A DNA stretch of 64,000 nt, from the NCBI GenBank assembly GCA_037974665.1, contig CM075773.1, positions 18,652,146 to 18,716,145 on the forward strand. Reading direction: 5' to 3'. This document shows positions 23,090 to 35,949 of the stretch, piece by piece (the first letter of the stretch is position 1; every line of letters starts with the position of its first letter). This stretch comes from Ehretia macrophylla. Lineage: Eukaryota; Streptophyta; Magnoliopsida; Boraginales; Ehretiaceae. Both the position numbers and the translations under genes were made by a program. The notes beneath the pieces are model-generated. The model searched no databases and was not told the DNA's origin. It was given only the letters and a program-made list of their open reading frames with translations.

Positions 23090-23647
23090 TTCATGTTGAG
23101 GGCACAATTCCTTTATGTGTTAACGGTTCACAGTCCCAGCCTAGAGATATGGCCCATTCAAAAGGCCCAATGGGCTTAACGACAACCCATCCGCTTCAAC
23201 AACGCAGCATCCTCGCAAGACGTGATATCGACGCATTGTAGGGTCCTCTAATGTTCTGCGAGTAAGGTTGTCGTCCTTTTAACAGCTCACGACGTACGAT
23301 CCGGGATGAAAAAACAGAGCAAAAGAAGAAAAGTAGCCCGAAACTGATGAAAACGTTCGATTTTGAGCTCCGAAAAGGGCACGGCGAACTAGCTACCTGC
23401 CCCCGTCGTAGAGCTCTCGGAGAGCTTTCCAACGGTATGCTGTGCACCTCGTAACTCCTTACGGATCAAAAGTTATGGGCACTGTAGCGGTGGAGACCTG
23501 GTCACAAGCCCTACGTCCTCGGTTTGCGGGCCCAGCATCCACGTGAAGAGAAGTTGTCTTGCCCAAGGTGCCGTGGGATTCGATAATAGAAATGTGGTGG
23601 GTAAAGTATCTTGGCAACCCTAACCGGAGCAAAAAAAATTGAAAAGG

Positions 23648-23766
23648 GGGGTGCAACACGAGGACTTCCCAGGGGGTCACCCATCCTAGTACTACTCTCG
23701 CCCAAGCACGCTTAACTTCGGAGTTCCGATGGGATCCGGTGCATTAGTGCTGGTATGATCGAACCC
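23648..23766 (-). rRNA. 5S rRNA copy 28 (A40G type)
   Basis: nt 40 A>G and nt 5 G>U. The -1 base is A instead of C, as in copy 27. Confidence 0.94.
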
Positions 23767-24324
23767 TTCATGTTGAGGGCACAATTCCTTTATGTGTTAA
23801 CGGTTCACAGTCCCAACCTAGAGATATGGCCCATTCAAAAGGCCCAATGGGCTTAACGACAACCCATCCGCTTCAACAACGCAGCATCCTCGCAAGACGT
23901 GATATCGACGCATTGTAGGGTCCTCTAATGTGCCGCGAGTAAGGTTGTCGTCCTTTTAACAGCTCACGACGTACGATCCGGGACAGAAAAACAGAGCAAA
24001 AGAAGAAAAGTGGCCCAAAACTGATGAAAACGTTCCATTTTGAGCTCCGAAAAGGGCACGGCGAGCTAGCTACCTGCCCCCGTCGTAGAGCTCTCGGAGA
24101 GCTTTCCAACGGTATGCTGTGCGCCGCGTAACTCCTTACGGATCAAAAGTTATGGGCACCGGAGCGACGGAGACCTGGTCACAAGCCCTACGCCCTCGGT
24201 TTGCGAGCCCAGCCTCCACGTGAAGAGAAGTTGTCTTGCCCAAGGTGCCGTGGGATTCGATAATAGAAATGTGGTGGGTAAAGTATCTTGGCAACCCTAA
24301 CCGGAGCAAAAAAAATTGAAAAGG

Positions 24325-24443
24325 GGGGTGCAACACGAGGACTTCCCAGGGGGTCACCCATCCTAGTACTACTCTCGCCCAAGCACGCTTAACTTCGGAG
24401 TTCCGATGGGATCCGGTGCATTACTGCTGGTATGATCGCACCC
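24325..24443 (-). rRNA. 5S rRNA copy 29 (A40G type)
   Basis: nt 40 A>G and nt 20 C>G. Confidence 0.95.
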
Positions 24444-25001
24444 GTCATGTTGAGGGCACAATTCCTTTATGTGTTAGCGGTTCACAGTCCCAGCCTAGAG
24501 ATATGGCCCATTCAAAAGGCCCAATGGGTTTAACGACAACCCATCCGCTTCAACAACGCAGCATCGTTGCAAGACGTGATATTGACGCATTGTAGGGTCC
24601 TCTAATGTGCCGCGAGTAAGGTTGTCGTCCTTTTAACAGCTCACGACGTACGATACGGGACGGAAAAACAGAGCAAAAGAAGAAAAGTAGCCCAAAACTG
24701 ATGAAAATGTTCGATTTTGAGCTCCGAAAAGGGCACGGCAGGCTAGCTACCTGCCCCTGTCGTAGAGCTCTCGGAGAGCTTTCCAACGGTATGCTGTGCA
24801 CCTCGTAACTCCTTACTGATCAAAAGTTATGGGCACCATAGCGGTGGAGACCTGGTCACAAGCCCTACGTCCTCGGTTTGCGGGCCCAGCCTCCACGTGA
24901 AGAGAAGTTGTCTTGCCCAAGGTGCCGTGGGATTCGATAATAGAAATGTGGTGGGTAAAGTATCTTGGCAACCCTAACCGGAGCAAAAAAAATTGAAAAG
25001 G

Positions 25002-25120
25002 GGGGTGCAACACGAGGACTTCCCAGGGGGTTACCCATCCTAGTACTACTCTCGCCCAAACACGCTTAACTTCGGAGTTCCGATGGGATCCGGTGCAATA
25101 GTGCTTGTATGATCGCACCC
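25002..25120 (-). rRNA. 5S rRNA copy 30 (A40G type)
   Basis: Five changes: nt 89 G>A (C box), 61 C>U (A box), 40 A>G, 23 A>U, 15 C>A. The last is shared with copies 32, 34 and 35. Confidence 0.92.
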
Positions 25121-25678
25121 GTCATGTTGAGGGCACAATTCCTTTATGTGGTAACGGTTCACAGTCCCAGCCTAGAGATATGGCCCATTCAAAAGGCCCA
25201 ATGGGCTTAACGACAACCCATCCGCTTCAACAACGCAGCAACCTCGCAAGACGTTATATCGAAGCATTGTAGGGTCCTCTAATGTGCCGCGAGTAAGGTT
25301 GTCGTCCTTTTAATAGCTCACGACGTACGATCCGGGACGAAAAAACAGAGCAAATGAAGAAAAGTGGCCCGAAACTGATGAAAACGTTCGATTTTGAGCT
25401 CCGAAAAGGGCACGGCAAGCTAGCTACCTGCCCTCGTCGTGGAGCTCTCGGAGAGCTTTCCAACGGTATGCTGTGCGCCGCGTAACTCCTTACGGATCAA
25501 AAGTTATGGGCACCGGAGCGACGGAGACCTGGTCACAAGCCCTACGCCCTCGGTTTGCGGGCCCAGCCTCCACGTGAAGAGAAGTTGTCTTGCCCAAGGT
25601 GCCGTGGGATTCGATAATAGAAATATGGTGGGTAAAGTATCTTGGCAACCATAACCGGAGCAAAAAAAATTGAAAAGG

Positions 25679-25797
25679 GGGGTGCAACACGAGGACTTCC
25701 CAGGGGGTCACCCATCCTAGTACTACTCTCGCCCAAGCACGCTTAACTTCGGAGTTCTTATGGGATCCGGTGCATTAGTGCTGGTATGATCGCACCC
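25679..25797 (-). rRNA. 5S rRNA copy 31
   Basis: nt 39 C>A; A40 is retained. The -1 base is A instead of C. Confidence 0.95.
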
Positions 25798-26355
25798 TTC
25801 GTGTTGAGGGCACAATTCCTTTATGTGTTAACGGTTCACAGTCCCAGCCTAGAGATATGGCCCATTCAAAAGGCCCAATGGGCTTAAAGACAACCCATCC
25901 GCTTCAACAACGCAGCATCCTCGCAAGACGTGATATCGACGCATTGTAGGGTCCTCTAATGTGCCGCGAGTAAGGTTGTCGTCCTTTTAACAGCTCACGA
26001 CGTATGATCCGGGATGGAAAAACAGAGCAAAAGAAGAAAAGTGGCCCGAAACTGATGAAAAAGTTAGATTTTGAGCTCCGAAAAGGGCACGGCTAGCTTG
26101 CTAGCTGCCCCCGTCGTAGAGCTCTCAGAGAGCTTTCCAACGGTATGCTGTGCGCCTCGTAACTCCTTACGGATCAAAACTTATGGGCACCGTAGCGACG
26201 GAGACCTGGTCACAAGCCCTACGCCCTCGGTTTGCGGGCCCAGCCTCCACGTGAAGAGAAGTTGTCCTGGCCAAGGTGCCGTGGGATTCGATAATAGAAA
26301 TGTGGTGGGTAAAGTATCTTGGCAACCCTAACTGGAGCAAAAAAAATTGAAAAGG

Positions 26356-26474
26356 GGGGTGCAACACGAGGACTTCCCAGGGGGTCACCCATCCTAGTAC
26401 TACTCTCGCCCAAGCACGCTTAACTTCGGAGTTCCGATGGGATCCGGTGCATTAGTGCTTGTATGATCGCACCC
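26356..26474 (-). rRNA. 5S rRNA copy 32 (A40G type)
   Basis: nt 40 A>G and nt 15 C>A. Confidence 0.95.
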
Positions 26475-27032
26475 GTCATGTTGAGGGCACAATTCCTTTA
26501 TGTGTTAACGGTTCACAGTCCCAGCCTAGAGATATGGCCCATTCAAAAGGCCCAATGGGCTTAACGACAACCCATCCGCTTCAACAACGCAGCATCCTCG
26601 CAAGACGTGATATCGACGCATTGTAGGGTCCTCTAATGGGCCCCGAGTAACGTTGTGATGCTTTTAACAGCTCACGACGTACGATCCGGGACGAAAAAAC
26701 AGAGCAAAAGAAGAAAAGTGGACCGAAACTGATGAAAACGTTTGATTTTGAGCTCCGAAAAGGGCACGGCGAGCTTGCTAGCTGCCCCCGTCGTAGAGCT
26801 CTCAGAGAGATTTCCAACGGTATGCTGTGCGCCTCGTAACTCCTTACGGATCAAAACTTATGGGCACCGTAGCGACGGAGACCTGGTCACAAGCCCTACG
26901 CCCTCGGTTTGCGGGCCCAGCCTCCACGTGAAGAGAAGTTGTCTTGCCCAAGGTGCCGTGGGATTCGATAATAGAAATGTGGTGGGTAAAGTATCTTGGC
27001 AACCCTAACCGGAGCAAAAAAAATTGAAAAGG

Positions 27033-27151
27033 GGGGTGCAACACGAGGACTTCCCAGGGGGTCACCCATCCTAGTACTACTCTCGCCCAAGCACGCTTAA
27101 CTTCGGAGTTCCGATGGGATCCGGTGCATTAGTGCTGGTATGATCGCACCC
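27033..27151 (-). rRNA. 5S rRNA copy 33 (A40G type)
   Basis: nt 40 A>G only within the gene. The -1 base is T instead of C. Confidence 0.95.
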
Positions 27152-27709
27152 ATCATGTTGAGGGCACAATTCCTTTATGTGTTAACGGTTCACAGTCCCA
27201 TCCTAGAGATATGGCCCATTCAAAAGGCCCAATGGGCTTAACGACAACCCATCCGCTTCAACAACGCAGCATCCTCGCAAGACGTGATATCGACGCATTG
27301 TAGGGTCCTCTAATGTGCCCTGAGTAAGGTTGTCATCCTTTTAATAGCTCACGACGTACGATCCGGGACGAAAAAACAGAGCAAAAGAAGAAAAGTGGAC
27401 CGAAACTGATGAAAACGTTTGATTTTGAGCTCCGAAAAAGGCACGGCGAGCTTGCTAGCTGCCCCCGTCGTAGAGCTCTAAGAGAGATTTCCAACGGTAT
27501 GCTGTGCGCCTCGTAACTCCTTACGGATCAAAACTTATGGGCACCGTAGCGACGGAGACCTGGTCACAAGCCCTACGCCCTCGGTTTGCGGGCCCAGCCT
27601 CCACGTGAAGAGAAGTTGTCTTGCCCAAGGTGGCGTGGGATTCGATAATAGAAATGTGGTGGGTAAAGTATCTTGGCTACCCTAACCGGAGCAAAAAAAA
27701 TTTAAAAGG

Positions 27710-27828
27710 GAGGTGCAACACGAGGACTTCCCAGGGGGTCGCCCATCCTAGTACTACTCTCGCCTAAGCTCGCTTAACTTCGGAGTTCCGATGGGATCCG
27801 GTGCATTAGTGCTTGTATGATCGTACCC
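27710..27828 (-). rRNA. 5S rRNA copy 34, divergent (A40G type)
   Basis: Seven changes: nt 118 C>U, 88 U>C, 64 G>A, 59 U>A, 40 A>G, 15 C>A, 5 G>A. The -1 base is T. Two changes fall in the A box and one in the C box, so activity is doubtful. Confidence 0.9.
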
Positions 27829-28386
27829 ATCATGTTGAGGGCACAATTCCTTTATGTGTTAACGGTTCACAGTCCCAGCCTAGAGATATGGCCCATTCAA
27901 AAGGCCCAATGGGCTTAACGACAACCCATCCGCTTCAACAACGCAGCATCCTCGCAAGACGTGATATCGACGCATTGTAGGGTCCTCTAATGTGCCCCGA
28001 GTAAGGTTGTCGTCCTTTTAACAGCTCACGACGTACGATCCGGGACGAAAAAATAGAGCAAAAGTAGAAAAGTGGCCCGAAACTGATGAAAACGTTCGAT
28101 TTTGAGCTGCGAAAAGGGCACGGCGAGCTAGCTAGCTGCCCCCGTCGTAGAGCTCTCGGAGAGCTTTCCAACGGTATGCTGTGCGCCGCGTAACTCCTTA
28201 CGGATCAAAAGTTATGGGCACCGTAGCGACGGAGACCTGGTCACAAGCCCTACGCCCTCGGTTTGCGGGCCCAGCCTCCACGTGAAGAGAAGTTGGCTTG
28301 CCCAAGATGCAGTGGGATTCGATAATAGAAATGTGGTGGGTAAAGTATCTTGGAAACCCTAACCGGAGCAAAAAAAATTGAAAAGG

Positions 28387-28505
28387 GGGGTGCAACACGA
28401 GGACTTCCCAGGGGGTCACCCATCCTAGTACTACTCTCGCCCAAGCACGCTTAACTTCGGAGTTCTGATGGGATCCGGTGCATTAGTGCTTGTATGATCG
28501 CACCC
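28387..28505 (-). rRNA. 5S rRNA copy 35
   Basis: One change, nt 15 C>A, the last member of that small cluster. Confidence 0.96.
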
Positions 28506-29063
28506 GTCATGTTGAGGGCACAATTCCTTTATGTGTTAACGGTTCACAGTCCCAGCCTAGAGATATGGCCCATTCAAAAGTCCCAATGGGCTTAACGATA
28601 ACCCATCCGCTTCAACAACGCAGCATCCTCGCAAGACGTGATATCGACGCATTGTAAGGTCCTCTAATGTGCCGTGAGTAAGGTTGTCGTCCTTTTAACA
28701 GCTCACGACGTACGATCCGGGACGGAAAAACAGAGCAAAAGAAGAAAAGTGGCCCGAAACTGATGAAAACGTTCGATTTTGAGCTCCGAAAAGGGTACGG
28801 CGAGCTAGCTACCTGCCCTCGTAGTAGAGCTCTCGGAGAGCTTTCCAACGGTATGATGTGAGCCGCGTAACTCCTTTCGGAATAAAACTTATGGGCACCG
28901 GAGCGACGGAGACCTGGTCACAAGCCCTACACCCTCGGTTTGCGGGCCCATCCTCCACGTGAAGAGAATATGTCTTGCCCAAGGTGCCGTGGGATTCGAT
29001 AATAGAAATGTGGTGGGTAAAGTATCTTGGCAACCCTAACCGAAGCAAAAAAAATTGAAAAGA

Positions 29064-29182
29064 GGGGTGCAACACGAGGACTTCCCAGGGGGTCACCCAT
29101 CCTAGTACTACTCTTGCCCAAGCACGCTTAACTTCGGAGTTCCGATGGGATCCGGTGCATTAGTGCTGGTATGATCGCACCC
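29064..29182 (-). rRNA. 5S rRNA copy 36 (A40G type)
   Basis: nt 68 G>A (intermediate element) and nt 40 A>G. Confidence 0.95.
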
Positions 29183-29739
29183 GTCATGTTGAGGGCACAA
29201 TTCCTTTATGTGTTAACGGTTCACAGTCCCAGCCTAGAGATATGGCCCATTCAAAAGGCCCAATGGGCTTAACGACAACCCATCCGCTTCAACAATGCAG
29301 CATCCTCGCAAGACGTGATATCAACGCATTGTAGGGTCCTCTAATGTGCCGCGAGTAAGGTTGTCGTCCTTTTAACAGCTCACGACGTACGATCCGGGAC
29401 GGAAAAACAGAGCAAAAGAAGAAAAGTGGCCCGAAACTGATGAAAAGGTTCGATTTTGAGCTCCGAAAAGGGTACAGAAAGCTCGCTGCTGTCCCCGTCG
29501 TAGAGCTCTCAGAGAGCTGCCCAACGGTATGCTGTGCGCCTCGTAACTCCTTACGGTTCAAAAGTTATGGGCACCAGAGCGACGGAGACCTGGTCACAAG
29601 ACCTACGCCCTCGGTTTGCGGGCCCAGCCTCCACGTGAAGAGAAGTTGTCTTGCCCAAGGTGCCGTGGGATTCGATAATAGAAATGTGGTGGGTAAAGTA
29701 TCTTGGCAACCCTAACCGGAGCAAAAAAAATTGAAAATG

Positions 29740-29858
29740 GGGGTGCAACACGAGGACTTCCCAGGGGGTCACCCATCCTAGTACTACTCTCGCCCATGCA
29801 CGCTTAACTTCGGGGTTCCGATGGGATCCGGTGCATTAGTGCTGGTATGATCGCACCC
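29740..29858 (-). rRNA. 5S rRNA copy 37 (A40G type)
   Basis: nt 62 U>A (A box), 45 U>C and 40 A>G, all three shared with copy 38. Confidence 0.94.
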
Positions 29859-30416
29859 GTCATGTTGAGGGCACAATTCCTTTATGTGTTAACGGTTCAC
29901 AGTCCCAGCCTAGAGATATGGCCCATTCAAAAGGCCCAATGGGCTTAACGACAACCCATCCGCTTCAACAACGCAGCATCCTCGCAAGACGTGATATCGA
30001 CGCATTGTAGGGTCCTCTAATGTGCCGCGAGTAAGGTTGTCGTCCTTTTAACAGCTCACGACGTACGATCCGGGACGGAAAAACAGAGCAAAAGAAGAAA
30101 AGTGGCCCGAAACTGATGAAAACGTTCGATTTTGAGCTCCGAAAAGGGCAAAGAGAGCTAGCTAGCTTCCCCCGTCGTAGAGCTCTCAGAGAGCTTTCCA
30201 ACGGTATGCTGTGCGCCTCGTAACTCCTTACGGATCAAAAGTTATGGGTACCGGAGCGACGGAGACCTGGTCACAAGCCCTACGCCCTCGGTTTGCGGGC
30301 CCAGCCTCCACGTGAAGAGAAGTTGTCTTGCCCAAGGTGCCGTGGGATTCGATAATAGAAATGTGGTGGGTAAAGTATCTTGGCAACCCTAACCGGAGCA
30401 AAAAAAATTGAAAAGG

Positions 30417-30534
30417 GGGGTGCAACACGAGGACTTCCCAGGGGTCACCCATCCTAGTACTACTCTCGCCCATGCACGCTTAACTTCGGGGTTCCGATGG
30501 GATCCGGTGCATTAGTGCTGGTATGATCGCACCC
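30417..30534 (-). rRNA. 5S rRNA copy 38, 1-nt deletion
   Basis: 118 nt: one C is lost from the run at nt 91-95 in the C box. It also carries nt 62 U>A, 45 U>C and 40 A>G as in copy 37, its evident sister. It is possibly inactive, since C-box spacing matters for TFIIIA. Confidence 0.92.
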
Positions 30535-31093
30535 GTCATGTTGAGGGCACAATTCCTTTATGTGTTAACGGTTCACAGTCCCAGCCTAGAGATATGGCCC
30601 ATTCAAAAGGCCCAATGGGCTTAACGACAACCCATCCGCTTCAACAACGCAGCATCCTCGCAAGACGTGATATCGACGCATTGTAGGGTCCTCTAATGTG
30701 CCCCGAGTAAGGTTGTCGTCCTTTTAACAGCTCACGACGTACGATCCGGGACGGAAAACCAGAGCAAAAGAAGAAAAGTGGCCCGAAATTGATGAAAACG
30801 TTTGATTTTGAGCTCCGAAAAGGGCACGGCGAGCTAGCTACCTGCCCCCGTCGTAGAGCTCTCGGAGAGCTTTCCAACGGTATGATGTGCGCCGCGTAAC
30901 TCCTTACGGATCAAAAGTTATGGGCACCGGAGCGACGGAGACCTGGTCACAAGCCCTACGCCCTCGGTTTGCGGGCCCAGCCTCCACGTGAAGAGAAGTT
31001 GTCTTGCCCAAGGTGCCGTGGGATTCGATAATAGAAATGTGGTGGGTAAAGTATCTTGGCAACCCTAACCGAAGCAAAAAAAAATTGAAAAGG

Positions 31094-31212
31094 GGGGTGC
31101 AACACGAGGACTTCCCAGGGGGTCACCCATCCTAGTACTACTCTCGCCCAAGCACGCTTAACTTCAGAGTTCTGATGGGATCCGGTGCATTAGTGCTGGT
31201 ATGATCGCACCC
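31094..31212 (-). rRNA. 5S rRNA copy 39
   Basis: One change, nt 47 C>U. A 9-base A-run precedes it in the 3' flank. Confidence 0.96.
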
Positions 31213-31770
31213 GTCATGTTGAGGGCACAATTCCTTTATGTGTTAACAGTTCACAGTCCCAGCCTAGAGATATGGCCCATTCAAAAGGCCCAATGGGCTT
31301 AACGACAACCCATCCGCTTCAACAACGCAGTATCCTCGCAAAACGTGATATCTACGCATTGTATTGTCCTCTAATGTGCCGCGAGTAAGGTTGTCATCCT
31401 TTTAACAGCTCACGACGTACGATCCGGGACGGAAAAACAGAGCAAAAGAAGAAAAGTGGCACGAAACTGATGAAAACGTTCGATTTTGAGCTCCGAAAAG
31501 GGTACGGCAAGCTAGCTACCTGCCCGCGTCGTAGAGCTCTCGGAGAGCTTTCCAACGGTATGCTGTGCGCCTCGTAACTCCTTACGGATGAAAAGTTATG
31601 GGCACAGGAGCGACGGAGACCTGGTCACAAGCCCTACGCCCTCGGTTTGCGAGCCCAGCCACCACGTGAAGAGAAGTTGTCTTGCCCAGGGTGCCGTGGG
31701 ATTCGATAATAGAAATGTGGTGGGTAAAGCATCTTGGCAACCCTAACCGGAGCAAAAAAAATTGAAAAGG

Positions 31771-31889
31771 GGGGTGCAACACGAGGACTTCCCAGGGGGT
31801 CACCCATCCTAGTACTACTCTCGCCCAAGCACGCTTAACTTCGGAGTTCTGATGGGATCCGGTGCATTAGTGCTGGTATGATCGCACCC
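31771..31889 (-). rRNA. 5S rRNA copy 40, consensus
   Basis: Identical to the majority sequence by eye. Confidence 0.97.
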
Positions 31890-32447
31890 GTCATGTTGAG
31901 GGCACAATTCCTTTATGTGTTAACGGTTCACAGTCGAAGACTAGAGATATGGCCCATTCAAAAGGCCCAATGGGCTTAACGACAACCCATCCGCTTCAAC
32001 AACGCAGCATCCTCACAAGACGTGATATCGACGCATTGTAGGGTCCTCTAATGTGCCACGAGTAAGGTTGTCGTCCTTTTAACAGCTCACGACGTACGAT
32101 CCGGGACGGAAAAACAGAGCAAAAGAAGAAAAGTGGCCCGAAACTGATGAAAACGTTCGATTTTGAGCTCCGAAAAGGGTACGGCAAGCTAGCTACCTGC
32201 CCCCGTCGTAGAGCTCTCGGAGAGCTTTCCAATGGTATGCTGTGCCCCGCGTAACTCCTTATGGATCAAAAGTTATGGGCACCAGAGCGACGGAGACCTG
32301 GTCACAAGCCCTACGCCCTCGGTTTGCGGGCCCAGCCTCCACGTGAAGAGAAGTTGTCTTGCCCAGGGTGCCGTGGGATTCGATAATAGAAATGTGGTGG
32401 GTAAAGTATCTTCGAAACCCTAACCGGAGCAAAAAAAATTGAAAAGG

Positions 32448-32566
32448 GGGGTGCAACACGAGGACTTCCTAAGGGGTCACCCATCCTAGTACTACTCTCG
32501 CCCAAGCACGCTTAACTTCAGAGTTCCGATGGGATCCGGTGCATTAGTGCTGGTATGATCGCACCC
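32448..32566 (-). rRNA. 5S rRNA copy 41 (A40G type)
   Basis: nt 97 G>A, 95 C>U, 47 C>U, 40 A>G. It is the rightmost A40G copy. Confidence 0.93.
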
Positions 32567-33124
32567 GTCATTTTGAGGGCACAATTCCTTTATGTGTTAA
32601 CGGTTCACAGTCCAAGCCTAGAGATATGGCCCATTCAAAAGGCCCAATGGGTTTAACGACAACCCATCCGCTTCAACAACTCAACATCCTCGCAAGACGT
32701 GATATCGACGCATTGTAGGGTCCTCTAATGTGCCGCGAGTAAGGTTGTCGTCCTTTTAACAGCTCACGACGTACGATCCGGGATGGAAAAACAGAGCAAA
32801 TGAAGAAAATTGGCTCGAAACTGATGAAAACATTCGATTTTGAGCTCTAAAAAGGGCACGGAGAGCTAGCTACCTGCCCCCGTCGTAGAGCTCTCGGAGA
32901 GCTTTCCAACGGTATGCTGTACGCCGCGTAACTCCTTACGGATCAAAAGTTATGGGCACCGGGGCGACGGAGACCTGGTCACAAGCCCTACGCCCTCGGT
33001 TTGCGGGCCCAGCCTCCACGTGAAGGGAAGTTGTCTTGCGTAAGGTGCCGTGGGATTCGATAATAGAAATGTGGTGGGTAAAGTATCTTGGCAACCCTAA
33101 CCGGAGCAAAAAAAATTGAAAAGG

Positions 33125-33243
33125 GGGGTGCAACACGAGGACTTCCCAGGGGGTCACCCATCCTAGTACTACTCTCGCCCAAGCACGCTTAACTTCGGAG
33201 TTCTGATGGGATCCGGTGCATTAGTGCTGGTATGATCGTACCC
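33125..33243 (-). rRNA. 5S rRNA copy 42
   Basis: One change, nt 5 G>A, shared with copy 43. A divergent upstream spacer follows on the right. Confidence 0.95.
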
Positions 33244-33800
33244 GTCATGTTGGGGGGACAATTCCTTTATGTGTTAACGGTTCACAGTCCCAGCCTAGAG
33301 ATATAGCCCATTCAAAAGGCCCAATGGGCTTAACGACAACCCATCCGCTTCAACAATGCAGCATCCTCGCAAGACGTGATACGACGCATTGTAGGGTCCT
33401 CTAATGTGCCGCGAGTAAGGTTGTCGTCCTTTTAACAGCTCACCACGTACGATCCGGGACGGAAAAACATAGCAAAAGAAGAAAAATGGCCCGAAACTGA
33501 TGAAAACATTCAATTTTGGGCTCCAAAAAGGGCATAATGAGCAAGCTGGCTTCCCCTGTCGTAGAGCTCTCGGAGAGCTTTCCAACGGTTTGCTGTGCGC
33601 CGCGTAACTCCTTACGGATCAAAAGTTATGGGCACCGGAGCGAAGGATACCTGGTCACAAGCCCTATGCCCTCAGTTTGCTGGGCCAGCCTCCACGTGAA
33701 GTGAATGTGTCTTGCCCAACGTGCCGTGGGATTCGTTAATATAAATGTGGTGGGTAAAGTATCTTGGCAACCCTAACCGGAGCAAAAAAAATTGAAAATG

Positions 33801-33919
33801 TGGGTGCAACACGAGGACTTCCCAGGGGGTTACCCATCCTAGTACTACTCTCGCCCAAGCACGCTTAACTTCGGAGTTCTGATGGGATCCGGTGCATTAG
33901 TGCTGGTATGATCGTACCC
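33801..33919 (-). rRNA. 5S rRNA copy 43
   Basis: nt 119 C>A, 89 G>A (C box), 5 G>A. Both flanking spacers belong to the divergent 33-34 kb group. Confidence 0.94.
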
Positions 33920-34477
33920 GTCATGTTGAGGGGACAATTCCTTTATGTGTTAACGGTTCACAGTCCCAGCCTAGAGATATAGCCCATTCAAAAGGCCCGA
34001 TGGGCTTAACGACAACCCATCTGCTTAAACAATGCATCATCCTCGCAAGACGTGATATCGACACATTGTAGGGCCCTCTAATGTCCCGCGAGTAAGGTTG
34101 TCGTCCTTTTAACAGCTCACGACGTACGATCCGGGACCGAAAAACAAAGCAAAAGAAAAAAAGTAGACCGAAACTAATGAAAACGTTCGATTTTGGGCTC
34201 CAAAAAGGGCACAGTGAGCAAACTAGCTACCCCCGTCATAGAGCTCTCGAAGAGCTTTGCAACGGTATGCTGTGCGCCGCGTAACTCCTTACGGATCAAA
34301 AGTTATGGGCACCGGAGCGACGGAGACCTGGTCACAAGCCCTACGCCCTCGGTTTGCGGGCCCAGCCTCCACGTGAAGAGAAGTTGTCTTGCCCAAGGTG
34401 CCGTCGGATTTGATAATAGATATGTGGTGGGTAAAGTATCTTGGCAACCCTAACCGGAGCAAAAAAAATTGAAAAGG

Positions 34478-34596
34478 GTGGTGCAACACGAGGACTTCCT
34501 AGGGGGTCACCCATCCTAGTACTACTCTCGCCCAAGCACGCTTAACTTCGGAGTTCTGATGGGATCCGGTGCATTAGTGATGGAATGATCGCACCC
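34478..34596 (-). rRNA. 5S rRNA copy 44
   Basis: nt 118 C>A, 97 G>A, 17 G>U, 13 A>U. Confidence 0.93.
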
Positions 34597-35154
34597 GTCA
34601 TGTTAAGGGCACAATTCCTTTATGTGTTAACGGTTCACATTCCCAGCCTAGAGATATGGCCCATTCAAAAGGCCCAATGGGCTTAACGACAACCCATCCC
34701 CTTCAACAACGCAGCATCCTCGCAAGACGTGATATCGACGCATTGTAGGGTCCTCTAATGTGCCGCGAGTAAGGTTGTCATCCTTTTAACAGCTCACGAC
34801 GTACGATCCGGGACGGAAAAACAGAGCAAAAGAAGAAAAGTGGCCCGAAACTGATGAAAACGTTCGATTTTGAGCTCCGAAAAGGGCAAAGCAAGCTAGC
34901 TGGCAGCCCCCGTCGTAGAGCTCTCGGAGAGCTTTACAACGGTATGCTGTGCGCCGCGTAACTCCTTACGGATCAAAAGTTATGGGCACCGGAGCGACGG
35001 AGACCTGGTCACAATCCCTACACCCTCGGTTTGCGGGCCCAGCCTCCACGTGAAGAGAAGTTGTCTTGCCCAAGGTGCCGTGGGATTCGATAATAGAAAT
35101 GTGGTGGGTAAAGTATCTTGGCAACCCTAACCGGAGCAAAAAAAATTGAAAAGG

Positions 35155-35273
35155 GGGGTGCAACACGAGGACTTCCCAGGGGGTCACCCATCCTAGTACT
35201 ACTCTCGCCCAAGCACGCTTAAATTCGGAGTTCTGATGGGATCCGGTGCATTAGTGCTGGTATGATCGCACCC
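35155..35273 (-). rRNA. 5S rRNA copy 45
   Basis: One change, nt 51 G>U in the A box; copy 71 shares it. Confidence 0.96.
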
Positions 35274-35830
35274 GTCATGTTGAGGGCACAATTCCTTTAT
35301 GTGTTAACGGTTCACAGTCCCAGCCTAGAGATATGGCCCATTCAAAAGGCCCAATGGGCTTAACGACAACCCATCCGCTTCAACAACGCAGCATCCTCGC
35401 AAGACGTGATATCGACGCATTGTAGGGTCCTCTAATGTGCCGCGAGTAAGGTTGTCGTCCTTTTAACAGCTCACGACGTACGATCCGGGACGGAAAAATA
35501 GAGCAAAAGAAGAAAAGTAGCCCGAAACTGATGAAAATGTTTGATTTTGAGCTCTGAAAAGGGCACGGCGAGCTAGCTACCTGCCCCCGTCGTAGAGCTC
35601 TCGGAGAGCTTTCCAACGGTATGCTGTGCGCTGCGTAACTCCTTACGGATCAAAAGTTATGGGCACCGGAGCGACGGAGACCTGGTCACAAGCCCTACGC
35701 CCTCGGTTTGCGGGCCCAGCCTCCACGTGAAGAGAAGTTGTCTTGCCCAAGGTGCCGTGGGATTCGATAATAGAAATGTGGTGGGTAAAGTATCTTGGCA
35801 ACCCTAACCGGAGCAAAAAAAATTGAAAAG

Positions 35831-35949
35831 GGGGTGCAACACGAGGACTTCCCAGGGGGTCACCCATCCTACTACTACTCTCGCCAAAGCACGCTTAACT
35901 TCGGAGTTCTGATGGGATCCGGTGCATTAGTGCTGGTATGATCGCACCC
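35831..35949 (-). rRNA. 5S rRNA copy 46
   Basis: nt 78 C>G and nt 64 G>U (A box edge). The C-run after the gene is one base short. Confidence 0.95.
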
